NCBI GenBank assembly: GCA_963682175.1
Contig: OY821786.1
Span: forward strand, 34,031,501-34,095,500
Length of the DNA: 64,000 bases
Direction of reading: 5' to 3'
DNA from: Triglochin maritima
Taxonomy: Eukaryota > Streptophyta > Magnoliopsida > Alismatales > Juncaginaceae
Part shown: positions 13,282 to 24,800 of the stretch, piece by piece
Numbering within the stretch: the first letter of the stretch is position 1
Layout of the letters: every line of letters starts with the position of its first letter
Notes under the pieces: generated by a model
Told to the model about the DNA's origin: nothing
The model's database searches: none
Seen by the model: the letters and a program-made list of their open reading frames with translations, nothing else
Position numbers and translations under genes: made by a program

Positions 13282-13356
13282 ACACATGGTTAAGGTTAAT
13301 TGATAATGTATTGGGTATTATTTAGTAATGTGGGGTGATAATTTTTCATTATTGTG
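13080..13356. repeat. Pair of ~65-bp direct repeats upstream of the Harbinger frame
   Basis: A block beginning GTTAATTGATAATGTATTGG at about 13082 recurs with a few changes at about 13292, 210 bp apart. It points to nested insertion or duplication at the 5' end of the Harbinger remnant. Confidence 0.7.
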
Positions 13357-13359
13357 GGA

Positions 13360-13515
13360 TCACTGTTTTATCACGGGTGCACTGTGTCATCACGCTTCAA
13401 TTATTCAATCACGCGTGCATTATGTAGTCACGCTTGCGTTGTGCATTCATGTGGTACTGTGCATTCACGCGTGTACAGTGCAACAGAAACATTTATCTAC
13501 TCTCAACTATAAATA
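13360..13515 (+). promoter_or_regulatory. Subterminal short repeats and TATA box of the Harbinger remnant
   Basis: From 13367 to 13480 variants of ATCACGCGTGCA recur about every 20-30 bp. Such arrays are typical of transposase-binding subterminal regions (inference). A TATA-like CTATAAATA at about 13509 precedes the ATG at 13584 by about 75 bp. Confidence 0.45.
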
Positions 13516-13583
13516 CATCTACTTATCTCATTTAACTCCTCGCATCTTCTTAAATTCTTCACTCTTATTAGCTTATCATCTCA

Positions 13584-14195
13584 ATGTCGAATAGTAATTC
13601 AAACTCCGCTCAATCCGACGATGACAATTGCAGTGAGACATTCAATGTGATTGACTGTGCTATTGATTTGGCCGTTCGGGCTATGTATGAACGGAGTACA
13701 CGTCATAGGCTTCGTCGAAGGAGAACGACGAACCCAAATAGAGATCGTGAACTTGGTTACAGACGCATTAGGGACGACTATTTTTCTAACAATCCTGTCT
13801 ATTCTGATTCTCTTTTCAGGAGAAGATTTCATATGCGAAAACATATCTTTCTGCGCATTCACAATGTCGTTGAAGCATCTGATGTCTTCTTCCAACGAAC
13901 CCCGGATGCAACTGGTAGAATGAGCATTTCTGGATTACAAAAAACAAAGGCAGCTATACGAATGCTAGCATATGGCGTGACAGCTGATGAGATCGATGTG
14001 TACTTACGACTAAGTGCATCTACATCTAGAAATGTCCTCCTCAAATTCTGCGAAGGTGTTATTAACATTTTCGGCTCTGAGTATTTACGCCGACCAACTG
14101 CAAATGACTTGGCACGACTACTCCACGTTTGTGAGCAACGTGAGTTCCCAGGTATGACGGGGAGCATCGATTCTATGCACTGGTTCATCCTATGA
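13584..14195 (+). pseudogene. PIF/Harbinger (HARBI1-like) transposase, truncated
   Basis: A 203-aa frame that begins with a Ser/Asn-rich leader and continues through the N-terminal half of plant HARBI1-like nucleases: RRIRDDYFSNNPVYSDSLFR, FRRRFHMRKHIFLRI, GRMSISGLQKTKAAIRMLAYG and LLHVCEQREFPGMTGSIDSM. The Asp of GSIDSMHW is the first residue of the DDE triad. Normal proteins continue for about 200 more residues with the other two acidic residues; here the frame ends three codons after MHW. Downstream DNA shows no continuation, so the copy cannot encode a nuclease. Confidence 0.8.
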
Positions 14196-15835
14196 CCTTA
14201 TGGTATCGTTATACACTCTCAACCAGTTGCCTTATAACTCAAGGTATGTGATTTTTTAAATAATGTAATGTAAAGTAAAAATGCGAGTTGGAGGATGTCT
14301 ATCATAACAGCTCACTCTATAGGCGAGTATGTGAGATTCTTTGTCATCATTCTCAATTTAAGTTTTAATTTCTCTTGGAGGAAGATGATTATGGGATTTG
14401 TTTACTTTATACTTTTTTGAATTATAAAACAAAGAGAATGATGTAAAACTCACTTCTATGCTCTATATAGAGTCTTCGGTTTGTGAGGTAATGACCCTCT
14501 TGGTAAGGGTCGACCAAGGAGTTTCCGTCCTTCATCTCTATAGAAAAATAACTTTACGTTAAACAGAAAGTTGACTTAATATGTCGTATCTTTTCATTTT
14601 TCTCAGGTCTATCAAAGCAATAGAAATATGAAAAAAATGAAATCAAATAACTTTTTTTCCTTCCCATTTCTCTTCTTTTCCCTCGTGTATTTTTATCCAA
14701 GCACACCATTATTTGCTCGATGGTTAATTTTTTTGATACAGTCTTTTTTTATTTTGATAAAAATAAAACGTCTAGGGACGATACTAGAAAATATATAAGT
14801 TTGATGAAGAGTAAAGAAAATTTATTTTCTCTTTAGATTCTTCATACTAGTAATGCCAAAAACATGTCACATCAAGAGTCTAAATATCTTTCTATTATTG
14901 AGCTAATAAGAATATATAAAGTTGTGAAAATGGTTTGTATTTATCACCTTTTTATTGCATTTAGTTAATTTTTAACATTTCTTCTAAAAAAACTACAACA
15001 CATATTCGTCTTATTGGTTGTAACAAGTATCACAGTCTTTTTTTCTCTGGTATGTCGGTGGATAAGATCATTCAGTTCAGAGACGGAGTCAAGATTTGAG
15101 AACTATTTACTCGGCCAAATTCATGTTAAATATTTCATATGGTATATGTTCCAATATATGTAGGTTGAAAGTGGGATCTAAAGTTGTGATTAGCGTTCTT
15201 TCGTAGTTACACAAGCTATTAAAGCCAAATCTAATTCAAAATTTTCCTCCATTTTCCTTTGTCATATGCGATTCAGAATTCACGATAACTTCATCTTCAA
15301 TATGATGTGAAGTCGCTTATTAATACTTTCTATAGTTGAAAATACACGCTTCGGTTTTGCAATAAAAAACAATTAGAGTCAACACACGTACGTCAGATCA
15401 ACCAGTAAACAAAATAGTATGTCTTTTTTACGAACTAGTTTTGAAAATTCATTTGTTTTACTCATACTAAATTAATATCAATTTCTCTCATCCCTAACGT
15501 AATTTAAAACATACCAACATTAACAAAAAAATTCTAAATTATTAGGGGAGCTTTAACCCCGTACACTTTATGTAGCTGCCTCGCTTACTAAGATTAGTTG
15601 GTTTAACAAATCCTTTCTCTTCAGACGGATTTTTATTTTCTTGAACCAACTTCCCTTCAGTAATATAATTTGATAATTGTAATGGTACGTTTACAGATTT
15701 GGAAACAATTATGTTTGTACCACTAGAGAAACATCAACGCATACGTATTCATATATATTAGTCTCATATATATGGACTTTATTTGAGGAACCATATAGTC
15801 CAACATGTGTTACATAAGAAAGTTTCCATCAATTA
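14196..15835. other. Intergenic, no gene recognised
   Basis: AT-rich DNA, probably with old transposon debris from the Harbinger remnant at its left. No RNA gene or coding exon seen. Confidence 0.5.
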
Positions 15836-18800
15836 TTAACCAATAGATGGGACCTCCACGACCTTCCCTTCCTTGTCCACCACAACCCTAACCCTATCCA
15901 TCCTCAAATCACGGGTGATAGGACTCCCAACAAGTATGGTGAAGCATTGCAAAACCTTTGCGTTCTCTTTCTTGATGATCTCCACTGCTTCCTCTCCAAT
16001 TGTGCCAACTAGTTCAGGCCATGAAGATTTCCCTTCAACTTCATATGCCACCAAAAAACTTATTGGTTTAGTTATACATATATGGAAGTATATATGAATG
16101 CAAATTAAAAGACTGAAATTGTAAGATCCTAATCCTAATTGGGTTTTGTTGGTGTTTAGGTGGTGATTAGGGGGAATGGTGATGGATGGCTTGGATTGAA
16201 GATGGATGGATGGAGGGTTGAGATGGAGAGGAGATGAGATGTGTGGTGGAGATGGAAGGTAGGGAATGGATGGTGAGGATGTGTTTTGGGGAGATATTTA
16301 GGAGGTTTCCCTCTCTCTCTCTCTCTCGTTGCTCTCTCTCTCTCACTCGCGATTCTCTCTCTCTCCTGCAGTGGTGCTCCGGTGAAGAAGAGGTGATCTC
16401 CAGCGAAGTCGAGTTCGGAGCCGTTGTGGTCGATGTGAGTTGGTTGGTTGATAGCTCATCTCGTGGTTTACGTTTTGGTTCTCTCTCCCTCTACCTAACT
16501 CGTGTTCTGTGGTCATGGTTGGGTGTTGGAGGTTGTCGGAGGTGGTGTTGTGGTTGTGGATCGTCGAGGAGACGATTGATCGTCGTTTGGACGCGAGGTT
16601 CGTCGACGGATTGTGATTTGGGGAGACGTGCTCGTGGAGGCGTCGTCGCGGTTCTTCAAAGGCTTCTTCAAGCCTTCCGGTATGTCAAGCTCACTCACTT
16701 AATTACCGTGAGTATTTGGAAGTCGACGGTAGGCCGTTCGGCTCGTCGCAAGTAAATGTGCAGCAGAGTTCACTGTCTGATCGGTCGACCGATTGGTGCA
16801 AACGGTCGACCGTTCGTGAAGAATTTCGGGTTCTGCCTCAAATCGGTCAAACGATGCCCTTGGGGCGGTCGACCGATCGTGCGTAGAGTTGTGGAATTTT
16901 TCCCCTGGCGACGTTCGGTCGACCGGGACCCCTTTGCCGGTCGACCGAATGGTCGTTTGTTTCGTTGAACCTGGAAGTTGACCATCTAAACGGTCGACCG
17001 TCCCTTGACTTTGGTTCGACCGAACGAGTGTGGGTTGGGAAATCGGTCGACCGATGGAATGCCGGTCGAGGTGATTTGCCCAGTATTTGCTTGATTCGGT
17101 CGACCGGGACTTTTGGTTCGGTCGACCGTTTGTGTCCAGTTTTGCACTATGGAGGTGATGTTGTCGTGGTCGTCCGTGTGGGGCGAGTCGTGGTGCCGAT
17201 GTTCTTCCGGCAAGTGTGCTAGGGTGCACGAGTGTTGCGGTGGTTGGTTGAAAAAGACCTGGAGCCCCGTAACGGTGTGAGAGCTTGGGATTGGCTGAAA
17301 AAGGCCTGAGGCCCAGCTTAGTATTGTGGTGTTGCGGCGGTTGGTTGAAAGAGACCTGGAGCCCCGTAACGGTGTGAGAGCTTGGGATTGGCTGAAAAAG
17401 GCCTGAGGCCCAGCTTAGAATTGTGGTGTTGCGGCGGTTGGTTGAAAGAGACCTGAAGCCCCGTAACTGTGTGAGAGATGTGGTTGGTTGAAAAAGACAT
17501 GGAGCCCAGCTAGTCTGTGCGGGGTTGGTTGGAAAAGACCTGGAGTTCCGTAGTGCGTTTGGGTTGGCTGAAAAAGGCCTGGAGCCCGAGCAGGGACCGC
17601 GTGTAGGGGTTGGTTGAAAAAGACCTGGAGCCCTTAGACGTTTGGGTTGGTTGAAAAAGATCTGGAGCCCTTGGTCGTGTCGTGGTAGCTGCGGTTGGTT
17701 GAAAAAGACCTGGATCCCAGCTTGGCGACAAGTGTGAGTTACGGTGGTTGGCTGAGATTAGACCTGGAGCCCCGTGACTGTGGTGTGTGATGTGGTTGGG
17801 TGAAAGAGCCCTGGAGCCCAGCCGTTGTGGTGCTTTTCTTGTTTAGTAGAATTGCATGCTAGGGTGTCTTTCAGTTCATGTATTTAGAGTTTGGCATACG
17901 GGGTTTCCTTCTGGAAACTCAGGCATTGTTGCATGTTTACTTTCAGGCCGTGATCGGCGATAGGGGTGGTGACCGAGGAGAGGAGCACCGCTACCGGATC
18001 CAACTTTCTCTCAGTTGAGGTCGAGTGATTACTGCTTCCATTTGTATAGTCTTTTGATGTAATCACAACTTTTGAAATACTCTGATGTTCATATATATAT
18101 GTTATATATGTTGGTGCATCTGTGTTTAGTATTTGCGTGATATCCTCTGTTGATTGTGAGTTATTAAAAATTTAAATTTTCCGCTGTGTTGAGAATGTTA
18201 CAACTTGGTATCAGAGCGGTCGGTTCCAGTGTCCTTATCCGAAGAAACCACCCATAGAGTTTTAGAGTCTGCATTAGTTCATGCATTCATGGTTTTGATG
18301 TGTGTTGTTTCTTTGTGTGTAGATGCCTCTGAGACGCGTGAGACCTCCCCCACGGGACCGTGACACCAGTGGGGATACTGGGAGTACGGACTGGGCTGAG
18401 GAGCGGCGGATGCTCTATGACACGGTGGGGCGACTGGGAGCGATGTTGGATCGCCAGTCAGGCAGAGGAGAGCCAGCAGCGGCAGGAGCGATGCTCGACC
18501 GCTTTATGAGACAACACCCACCTACCTTTGATGGTAGAGGAGAGTCTGAGGTTGCGGAGGACTGGGTCCTGAAGATTCAGGAGATCCTTCGGGCAATTGA
18601 GTGCCCGCCTGAGAGGCAGACATGATTGGTAGCGTATGTGTTGGGCGGAGACGCGTCCAACTGGTGGAGGACCACATCTGCAGTGGTGTTTGAGGGCAGG
18701 ACTGAGATCAGCTGGGAGGAATTCCTGCGGGAGTTCAATGAGCAGTATTTCCCAGAGCATGTCAGAGATGGGAGGCGAGAGGAGTTTATGACTCTCGAGC

Positions 18801-21800
18801 AGGGAGAGGCGACCCTGGCTGAGTATACCCGGAGGTTCAACACGCTGGAGCGTTACTGTCCGGAGATTTGTGTGACGCCGCTGCAGAGGGCGAGGAAGTT
18901 CGTACGGGGGCTGAGGAAGCACCTCCGTACTCAGGTGACATACAGTATGCCACAGACACTGGCCGATGTCGTGCGGTTTGCGACGATCATCGATCAGGAT
19001 TACCAGCAGAATTATGCTGAGGCCAGGAGAGCACCGGGGAAGGTCAGTGGACGTCCGGGTGCTCCGCTAGCAGGGAACCCAGGCAAGAGGCCCCGGATCG
19101 GAGGAGGAGGGCCACGCCATCCTGAGGCGTGCAGAGGTTGTGGCAGAGTTCACTCCGGAGAGTGTTGGGCTCGTGGGGTTTGTCACGGGTGTGGCAAGCC
19201 ATGCCACTTTGTGCGAGATTGTCCGAGTGGGCCAGGCGGGTCCAGCAGGCATTCAGGGCCGCCAGCAACAGGCAGAGGAGGAGGTCGCCGACCTTTTGCG
19301 CCGCCACAGCAAGGTCAGAGGATTGGACGAGTCTTTACCATCCAGGCGGATGAGGCGAGAGACGCCAGCACGGTGGTGGAAGGTACACTCTTTGTTGCTG
19401 GGTTGAGTGCGAGAGTGTTGTTTGATTGTGGGGCCACACACTCGTTCATTCGGAGCGATTTGCGAGCGTGTTGGGCCGTACCCCTGCGATGTTAATTGCC
19501 ACGTTGGAAGTCAGCACACCCTTGGTTCTGGTGGGCATTGTGGGAAGCTTCCTTCCCAGCGCCACGATTGTTTCGGATGATCAGGAGTTTCCGGTTGACC
19601 TGATCTTGTTGCCGATGGAGGACTTCGACGTCATACTGGGGATGGATTGGCTGTCCCAGTACGATGTGCGAGTGTTGTGCTGGGAGAAGAAGATCCTGAT
19701 CCCGAGGAAGGGTCTACCTGATGTGCTGATCAGGGGGACGAAGGATAGAGGAGGCAGAGTGGTTGTTTCAGCAGTGAGGGCACAGAAGTTGTTGCAGCAG
19801 GGTTGCAGAGCTTTCGTGGCCACTTTGGTAGTTCCAGATCCAGAGGAGAGGAGATTAGAGGACATCGAGATAGTCCGGGAGTTTCCAGAGGTCTTTGCAG
19901 ATGATGTCTCCGGGTTGCCGCCTCAGAGAGAGATTGAGTTTGGGATCGACTTGGTAGCTGGGACTACGCCGCAGTCGAAGGCGCCGTATCGGATGGCACC
20001 TGCTGAGCTGGCAGAGCTGAAGAAGCAGTTGCAGGATCTGATGGATACGGGGTTTATCCGCCCCAGTGTCTCGCCTTGGGGAGCGTCAGTACTCTTCGTG
20101 AAGAAGAAGGATGGATCGCTGCGGATGTGTATCGACTACAGGATGCTGAACAAGGTTACCGTTAGGAATCAGTATCGCTTGCCCAGGATCGAGGACTTGT
20201 TTGACCAGTTGCAGTCAGCGTAGGTGTTCTCGAAGATTGATCTGCGATCCGGTTATCATCAGTTGAGGATCAGAGAGGCAGATGTGCAGAAGACAACTTT
20301 CAGGACGAGATACGGGCATTACGAGTTTTTGGTGATGTCGTTTGGGTTGACGAACGCGCCTGCAACGTTTATGGATTTGATGAACCAGACTTTCAGTCAG
20401 TACCTCGACCGGTTTGTGATTGTCTTCGTGGATGATATTTTGGTCTACTCGCCAGATGTGGAGCAGCATCGAGAGCACTTGAGAGTTGTACTTGGCATTT
20501 TGAGGGATCATGAGTTGTATGCCAAGTTTTCAAAGTGCGAGTTCTGGCTGAGCAGTGTCGCCTTTCTGGGGCACATCATATCAGGAGAGGGGATTTCGAT
20601 GGATCCAGCGAAGGTTGAGGCCGTTACGCAGTGGAGAGCCCCAACGAGTGTGGCAGAGGTCAGGAGCTTTGTGAGTCTGGCAGGTTATTATCGCCGATTT
20701 ATACAGGATTTCTCGAGGTTGGCTTCGCCGTTGACGGCTTTGACGCAGAAGGGCGTTGAGTTCGTGTGGTCCCAGAAGTGCGAGGACAGTTTCGAGGAAC
20801 TGAAGAGTCGGCTGACGACTGCTCCAGTTCTGACACTTCCCAGTGGCAGTGGTGGGTTTGTGATTTACAGTGACGCGTCAGGCGTTGGACTGTGATGCGT
20901 ACTCATGCAGCACGGGCAGGTGGTTGCATATGTTTCGAGGCAGCTGAAGGTGCACGCTTTGAAGACTTTGAGGACTTATTTGTATGTCGAGCGATTCGAG
21001 GTGTTCACGGACCATCAGAGCCTGAAGTACCTGTTTTCGCAGAAGGAGCTGAATATGAGGCAGCGCAGATGGCTCGAGCTGATTAAGGATTATGATTTCA
21101 CCATGTCGTACCATCCGGGGAAGGCAAATTCGGTTGCTGATGCCTTGAGCAGGAAGTTGGAGGTTACGGCAGCAGGTCTGTGTATCGAGGAGTGGAAGCT
21201 GCTTGAGGCGTTGACCGAGTGGAGACTATTCACCGATGAGTCGCAAGGTGCAGTGATTGTCGGGCTGAGAGTGGAGCCTCAGTTGGTCTCGAGTATTGTT
21301 CAGGCTCAGAGTGCTGATGATGAGTTAGCTGGGTTGTTACTGTTGGCTGCCAGAGTTGGGTCAGACTTCAGTATTAGAGTTGATGGTGGGCTGAGGTTCA
21401 GAGGTCGTGTCTGGGTGCCGAAAGGAGGAGATCTGAGGAAGGACATTCTGGAGGAGGCGCATAGATCTCGTTATTCGATCCACCCGGGCAGCACGAAGAT
21501 GTATAGAGATCTTCAGAGGAATTTCTGGTGGAAGAGGATGAAGACGGAGATCACAGAGTTTGTGGACAGATGTCTGATTTGTCAGCAGGTAAAGATTGAG
21601 CACCAGAGACCTGCAGGGCCGATGCAGGGGATCGAGCTTCCAGAGTGGAAGTGGGAGCACGTGACGATGGATTTTGTCACCGGTCTGCCGAGGACGAGAG
21701 GATGTCATGACGCGATTTGGGTTATAGTCGATCGACTGACCAAGTCGGCGCACTTCTTAGCTACCCGGACCACTTTACCTCTGGAGGGTCTAGCTAAGTT

Positions 21801-24800
21801 GTATATTAAGGAGATCGTCAGACTGCACGGGGTGCCCGTGAGTATTATTTCGGATCGAGATCCGAGGTTGACTTCCAGATTCTGGGGGAGTTTGCAGCAG
21901 GACTTAGGGACGCGGTTGAAATTCAGTACAACTTTTCATCCGCAGACAGACGATCAGTCTGAGAGGACCATCCAGACGCTAGAGGATATGTTGCGAGCGT
22001 ATACTCTGGATTGGACAGGTCATTGGGATGAGCATTTGCCGTTGATCGAGTTCGCCTACAACAACAGCTACCATTCGAGCATTGGGATGACACCGTACGA
22101 GGCCTTGTACGGGAGACCGTGTAGATCACCGGTATGCTGGAGTGATGTAGGCGAGAGGCAGCTAGTTGGCCCTGAGATTGTGCAGATGTATGCTGAGAAG
22201 GTTGATGTGATCAGGCAGAGACTAGCGACTGCTCAGAGCAGAAAGAAGAGCTACGCGGATAGGCGTAGGCGAGAGCTGAGGTTTGAGGTAGGTGACCATG
22301 TCTTCCTGAGGATTTCACCATCTCGGGGAGCGATGAGGTTCGGGAAGAAGGGGAATCTCATTCCGAGGTATGTCAGACCGTTTGAGATTCTCGAGCGGAT
22401 TGGAGAGGTTGCCTACAGGGTTGCGCTGCCGCCGTAGTTTTCTGGTCTTCACAATGCCTTCCATGTTTCGATGCTGAGGAAGTACGTAGCAGATCCTTCT
22501 CATGTGATTCAGTTGGAGGTTCCAGAGATCCGTCAGGATTTGTCTCTTGAGGAGAGACTGGTGGAGATTGTGGATCGGATGGAGCATTAGTTGAGGAGGA
22601 GGACTATTCCGATGGTGAAGGTCAGGTGACAGCACCACAGTGAGCGAGAGGCCACTTGGGAGATTGAGGAGGAGGTCCGGAAGGAGTTCCCGGAGTTGTT
22701 TGGTGAGCTTCGGTCTTAATTTCGAGGACGAAATTCTTTTAGGAGGGTGGATTGTAAGATCCTAATCCTAATTGGGTTTTGTTGGTGTTTAGGTGGTGTA
22801 GGGGGAATGGTGATGGATGGCTTGGATTGAAGATGGATGGAGGGTTGAGATGGAGAGGAGATGAGATGTGTGGTGGAGACGGAAGGAAGGGAATGGATGG
22901 TGAGGATGTGTTTTGGGGAGATATTTAGGAGGTTTCCCTCTCTCTCTCTCTCTCGTTGCTCTCTCTCTCTCACTCGCGATTCTCTCTCTCTCCTGCAGTG
23001 GTGCTCCGGTGAAGAAGAGGTGATCTCCGGCGAAGTCGAGTTCGGAGCCGTTGTGGTCGATGTGAGTTGGTTGGTTGATAGCTCATCTCGTGGTTTACGT
23101 TTTGGTTCTCTCTCCCTCTACCTAACTCGTGTTTTGTGGTCATGGTTGGGTGTTGGAGGTTGCCGGAGGTGGTGTTGTGGCTGTGGATCGTCGAGGAGGC
23201 GATTGATCGTCGTTTGGACGCGAGGTTCATCGACGGATCGTGATTTGGGAAGACGTGCTCGTGGAGGCGTCGTCGCGGTTCTTCAAAGGCTTCTTGAAGC
23301 CTTCTTGTACGTCAAGCTCACTCACTTAATTACCGTGAGTATTTGGAAGTCGACGGTAGGTCGTTCGGCTCGTCGCAAGTAAATGTGCAGCAAAGTTCAC
23401 TGTCTGATCGGTCGACCGGTTGGTGCAAACGGTCGACCGTTCGTGAAGAATTTCGGGTTCTGCCTCAAATTGGTCGACCGATCGTGCGTAGGAGGCAGGC
23501 CTGGTGAGTTTCGGTCGACCGGGGCCCCTTTGCCGGTCGACCGTGTGCACTGTCTTAAGTCGGTTGGGGGCGTAGACCATCCAAACGGTCGACCGCTCAT
23601 TGACTTCGTCCGACCGTGACTTAAGTGGATTGTGTGGTCGGTTCGACCGAATGTGGTTTCGGTCGACCGGACCTGTGTGCTGGGCGTGGGAAACGCTCTG
23701 GCGGAATTCGGTCGACCGAGGAGGTCTCGTCGTTCGACCGGATTCATGGTGCGAGTGAGGGATTCTTCCCTGGTGGGATTCGGTCGACCGAGAGGTCTCG
23801 GGTGTTCGACCGAATCCGTGGTAGAGTAGTGGGATTTTTCCCCTGGTGACGTTCGGTCGACCGGGACCCCTTTGCTGGTCGACCAAATGGTCGTTTGTTT
23901 CGTTGAACCTGGAAGTTGACCATCTAAACGGTCGACCGTCCCTTGACTTTGGTTCGACCGAACGAGTGTGGGTTGGGAAATCGGTCGACCGATGGAGTAC
24001 CGGTCGAGGTGATTTGCCCAGTATTTGCTTGATTCGGTCGACCGGGACTTTTGGTTCGGTCGACCGTTTGTGTCCAGTTTTGCACTATGGAGGTGTTGTT
24101 GTCGTGGTCGTCCGTGTGGGGCGAGTCGTGGTGTCGATGTTCTTCCGGCAAGTGTGCTAGGGTGCACGAGTGTTGCGGTGGTTGGTTGAAAAAGACCTGG
24201 AGCCCCGTAACGGTGTGAGAGCTTGGGATTGGCTGAAAAAGGCCTGAGGCCCAGCTTAGAATTGTGGTGTTGCGGCGGTTGGTTGAAAGAGACCTTGAGC
24301 CCCGTAACGGTGTGAGAGCTTGGGATTGGCTGAAAAAGGCCTGAGGCCCAGCTTAGAATTGTGGTGTTGCGGCGGTTGGTTGAAAGAGACCTGAAGCCCC
24401 GTAACTGTGTGAGAGATGTGGTTGGTTGAAAAAGACATGGAGCCCAGCTAGTCTGTGCGGGGTTGGTTGAAAAAGACCTGGAGCTCCGTAGTGCGTTCGG
24501 GTTGGCTGAAAAAGGCCTGGAGCCCGAGCAGGGACCGCGTGTAGGGGTTGATTGAAAAAGACCTGGAGCCCTTAGACGTTTGGGTTGGTTGAAAAAGACC
24601 TGGAGCCCTTGGTCGTGTCGTGGTAGCTGCGGTTGGTTGAAAAAGACTTGGATCCCAGCTTGGCGACGAGTGTGAGTTACGGTGGTTGGTTGAGATTAGA
24701 CCTGGAGCCCCGTGACTGTGGTGTGTGATGTGGTTGGGTGAAAGAGCCTTGGAGCCTAGCCGTTGTGGTGCTTTTCTTGTTTAGTAGAATTGCATGCTAG

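Larger units (their letters stand above)
16120..18202 (+). repeat. 5' LTR of element 1 (2,083 bp)
   Basis: Starts TGTAAGATCCTAATCC and ends GAATGTTACA. Contains in order: a CT-rich microsatellite (about 16313-16376), a cluster of CGGTCGACCG palindromes (about 16778-17130), a minisatellite of GGTTGGTTGAAAAAGACC units (about 17240-17820), a conserved stem-loop (about 17885-17925) and a TA-rich stretch before the end. It is about 312 bp shorter than the 3' LTR, mainly through loss of part of the palindrome cluster. Confidence 0.93.

Noticed and set aside
16234..16755. 173-aa open frame repeated at 22861-23382
   Set aside because: It lies in the LTRs of element 1 and translates a CT microsatellite and U3/R sequence; it recurs only because LTRs are duplicated. 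No domain.
16699..17229. Long frames rich in RPN, STE and DR words, also at 23326-24167 and 38358-38855
   Set aside because: They translate the CGGTCGACCG clusters. The palindrome reads open in several frames on both strands, so openness is not evidence of coding.
18204..18217. tRNA-like sequence after the 5' LTR
   Set aside because: Only the primer-binding complement of tRNA-iMet, not a tRNA gene. No complete tRNA or rRNA gene was found in the window.
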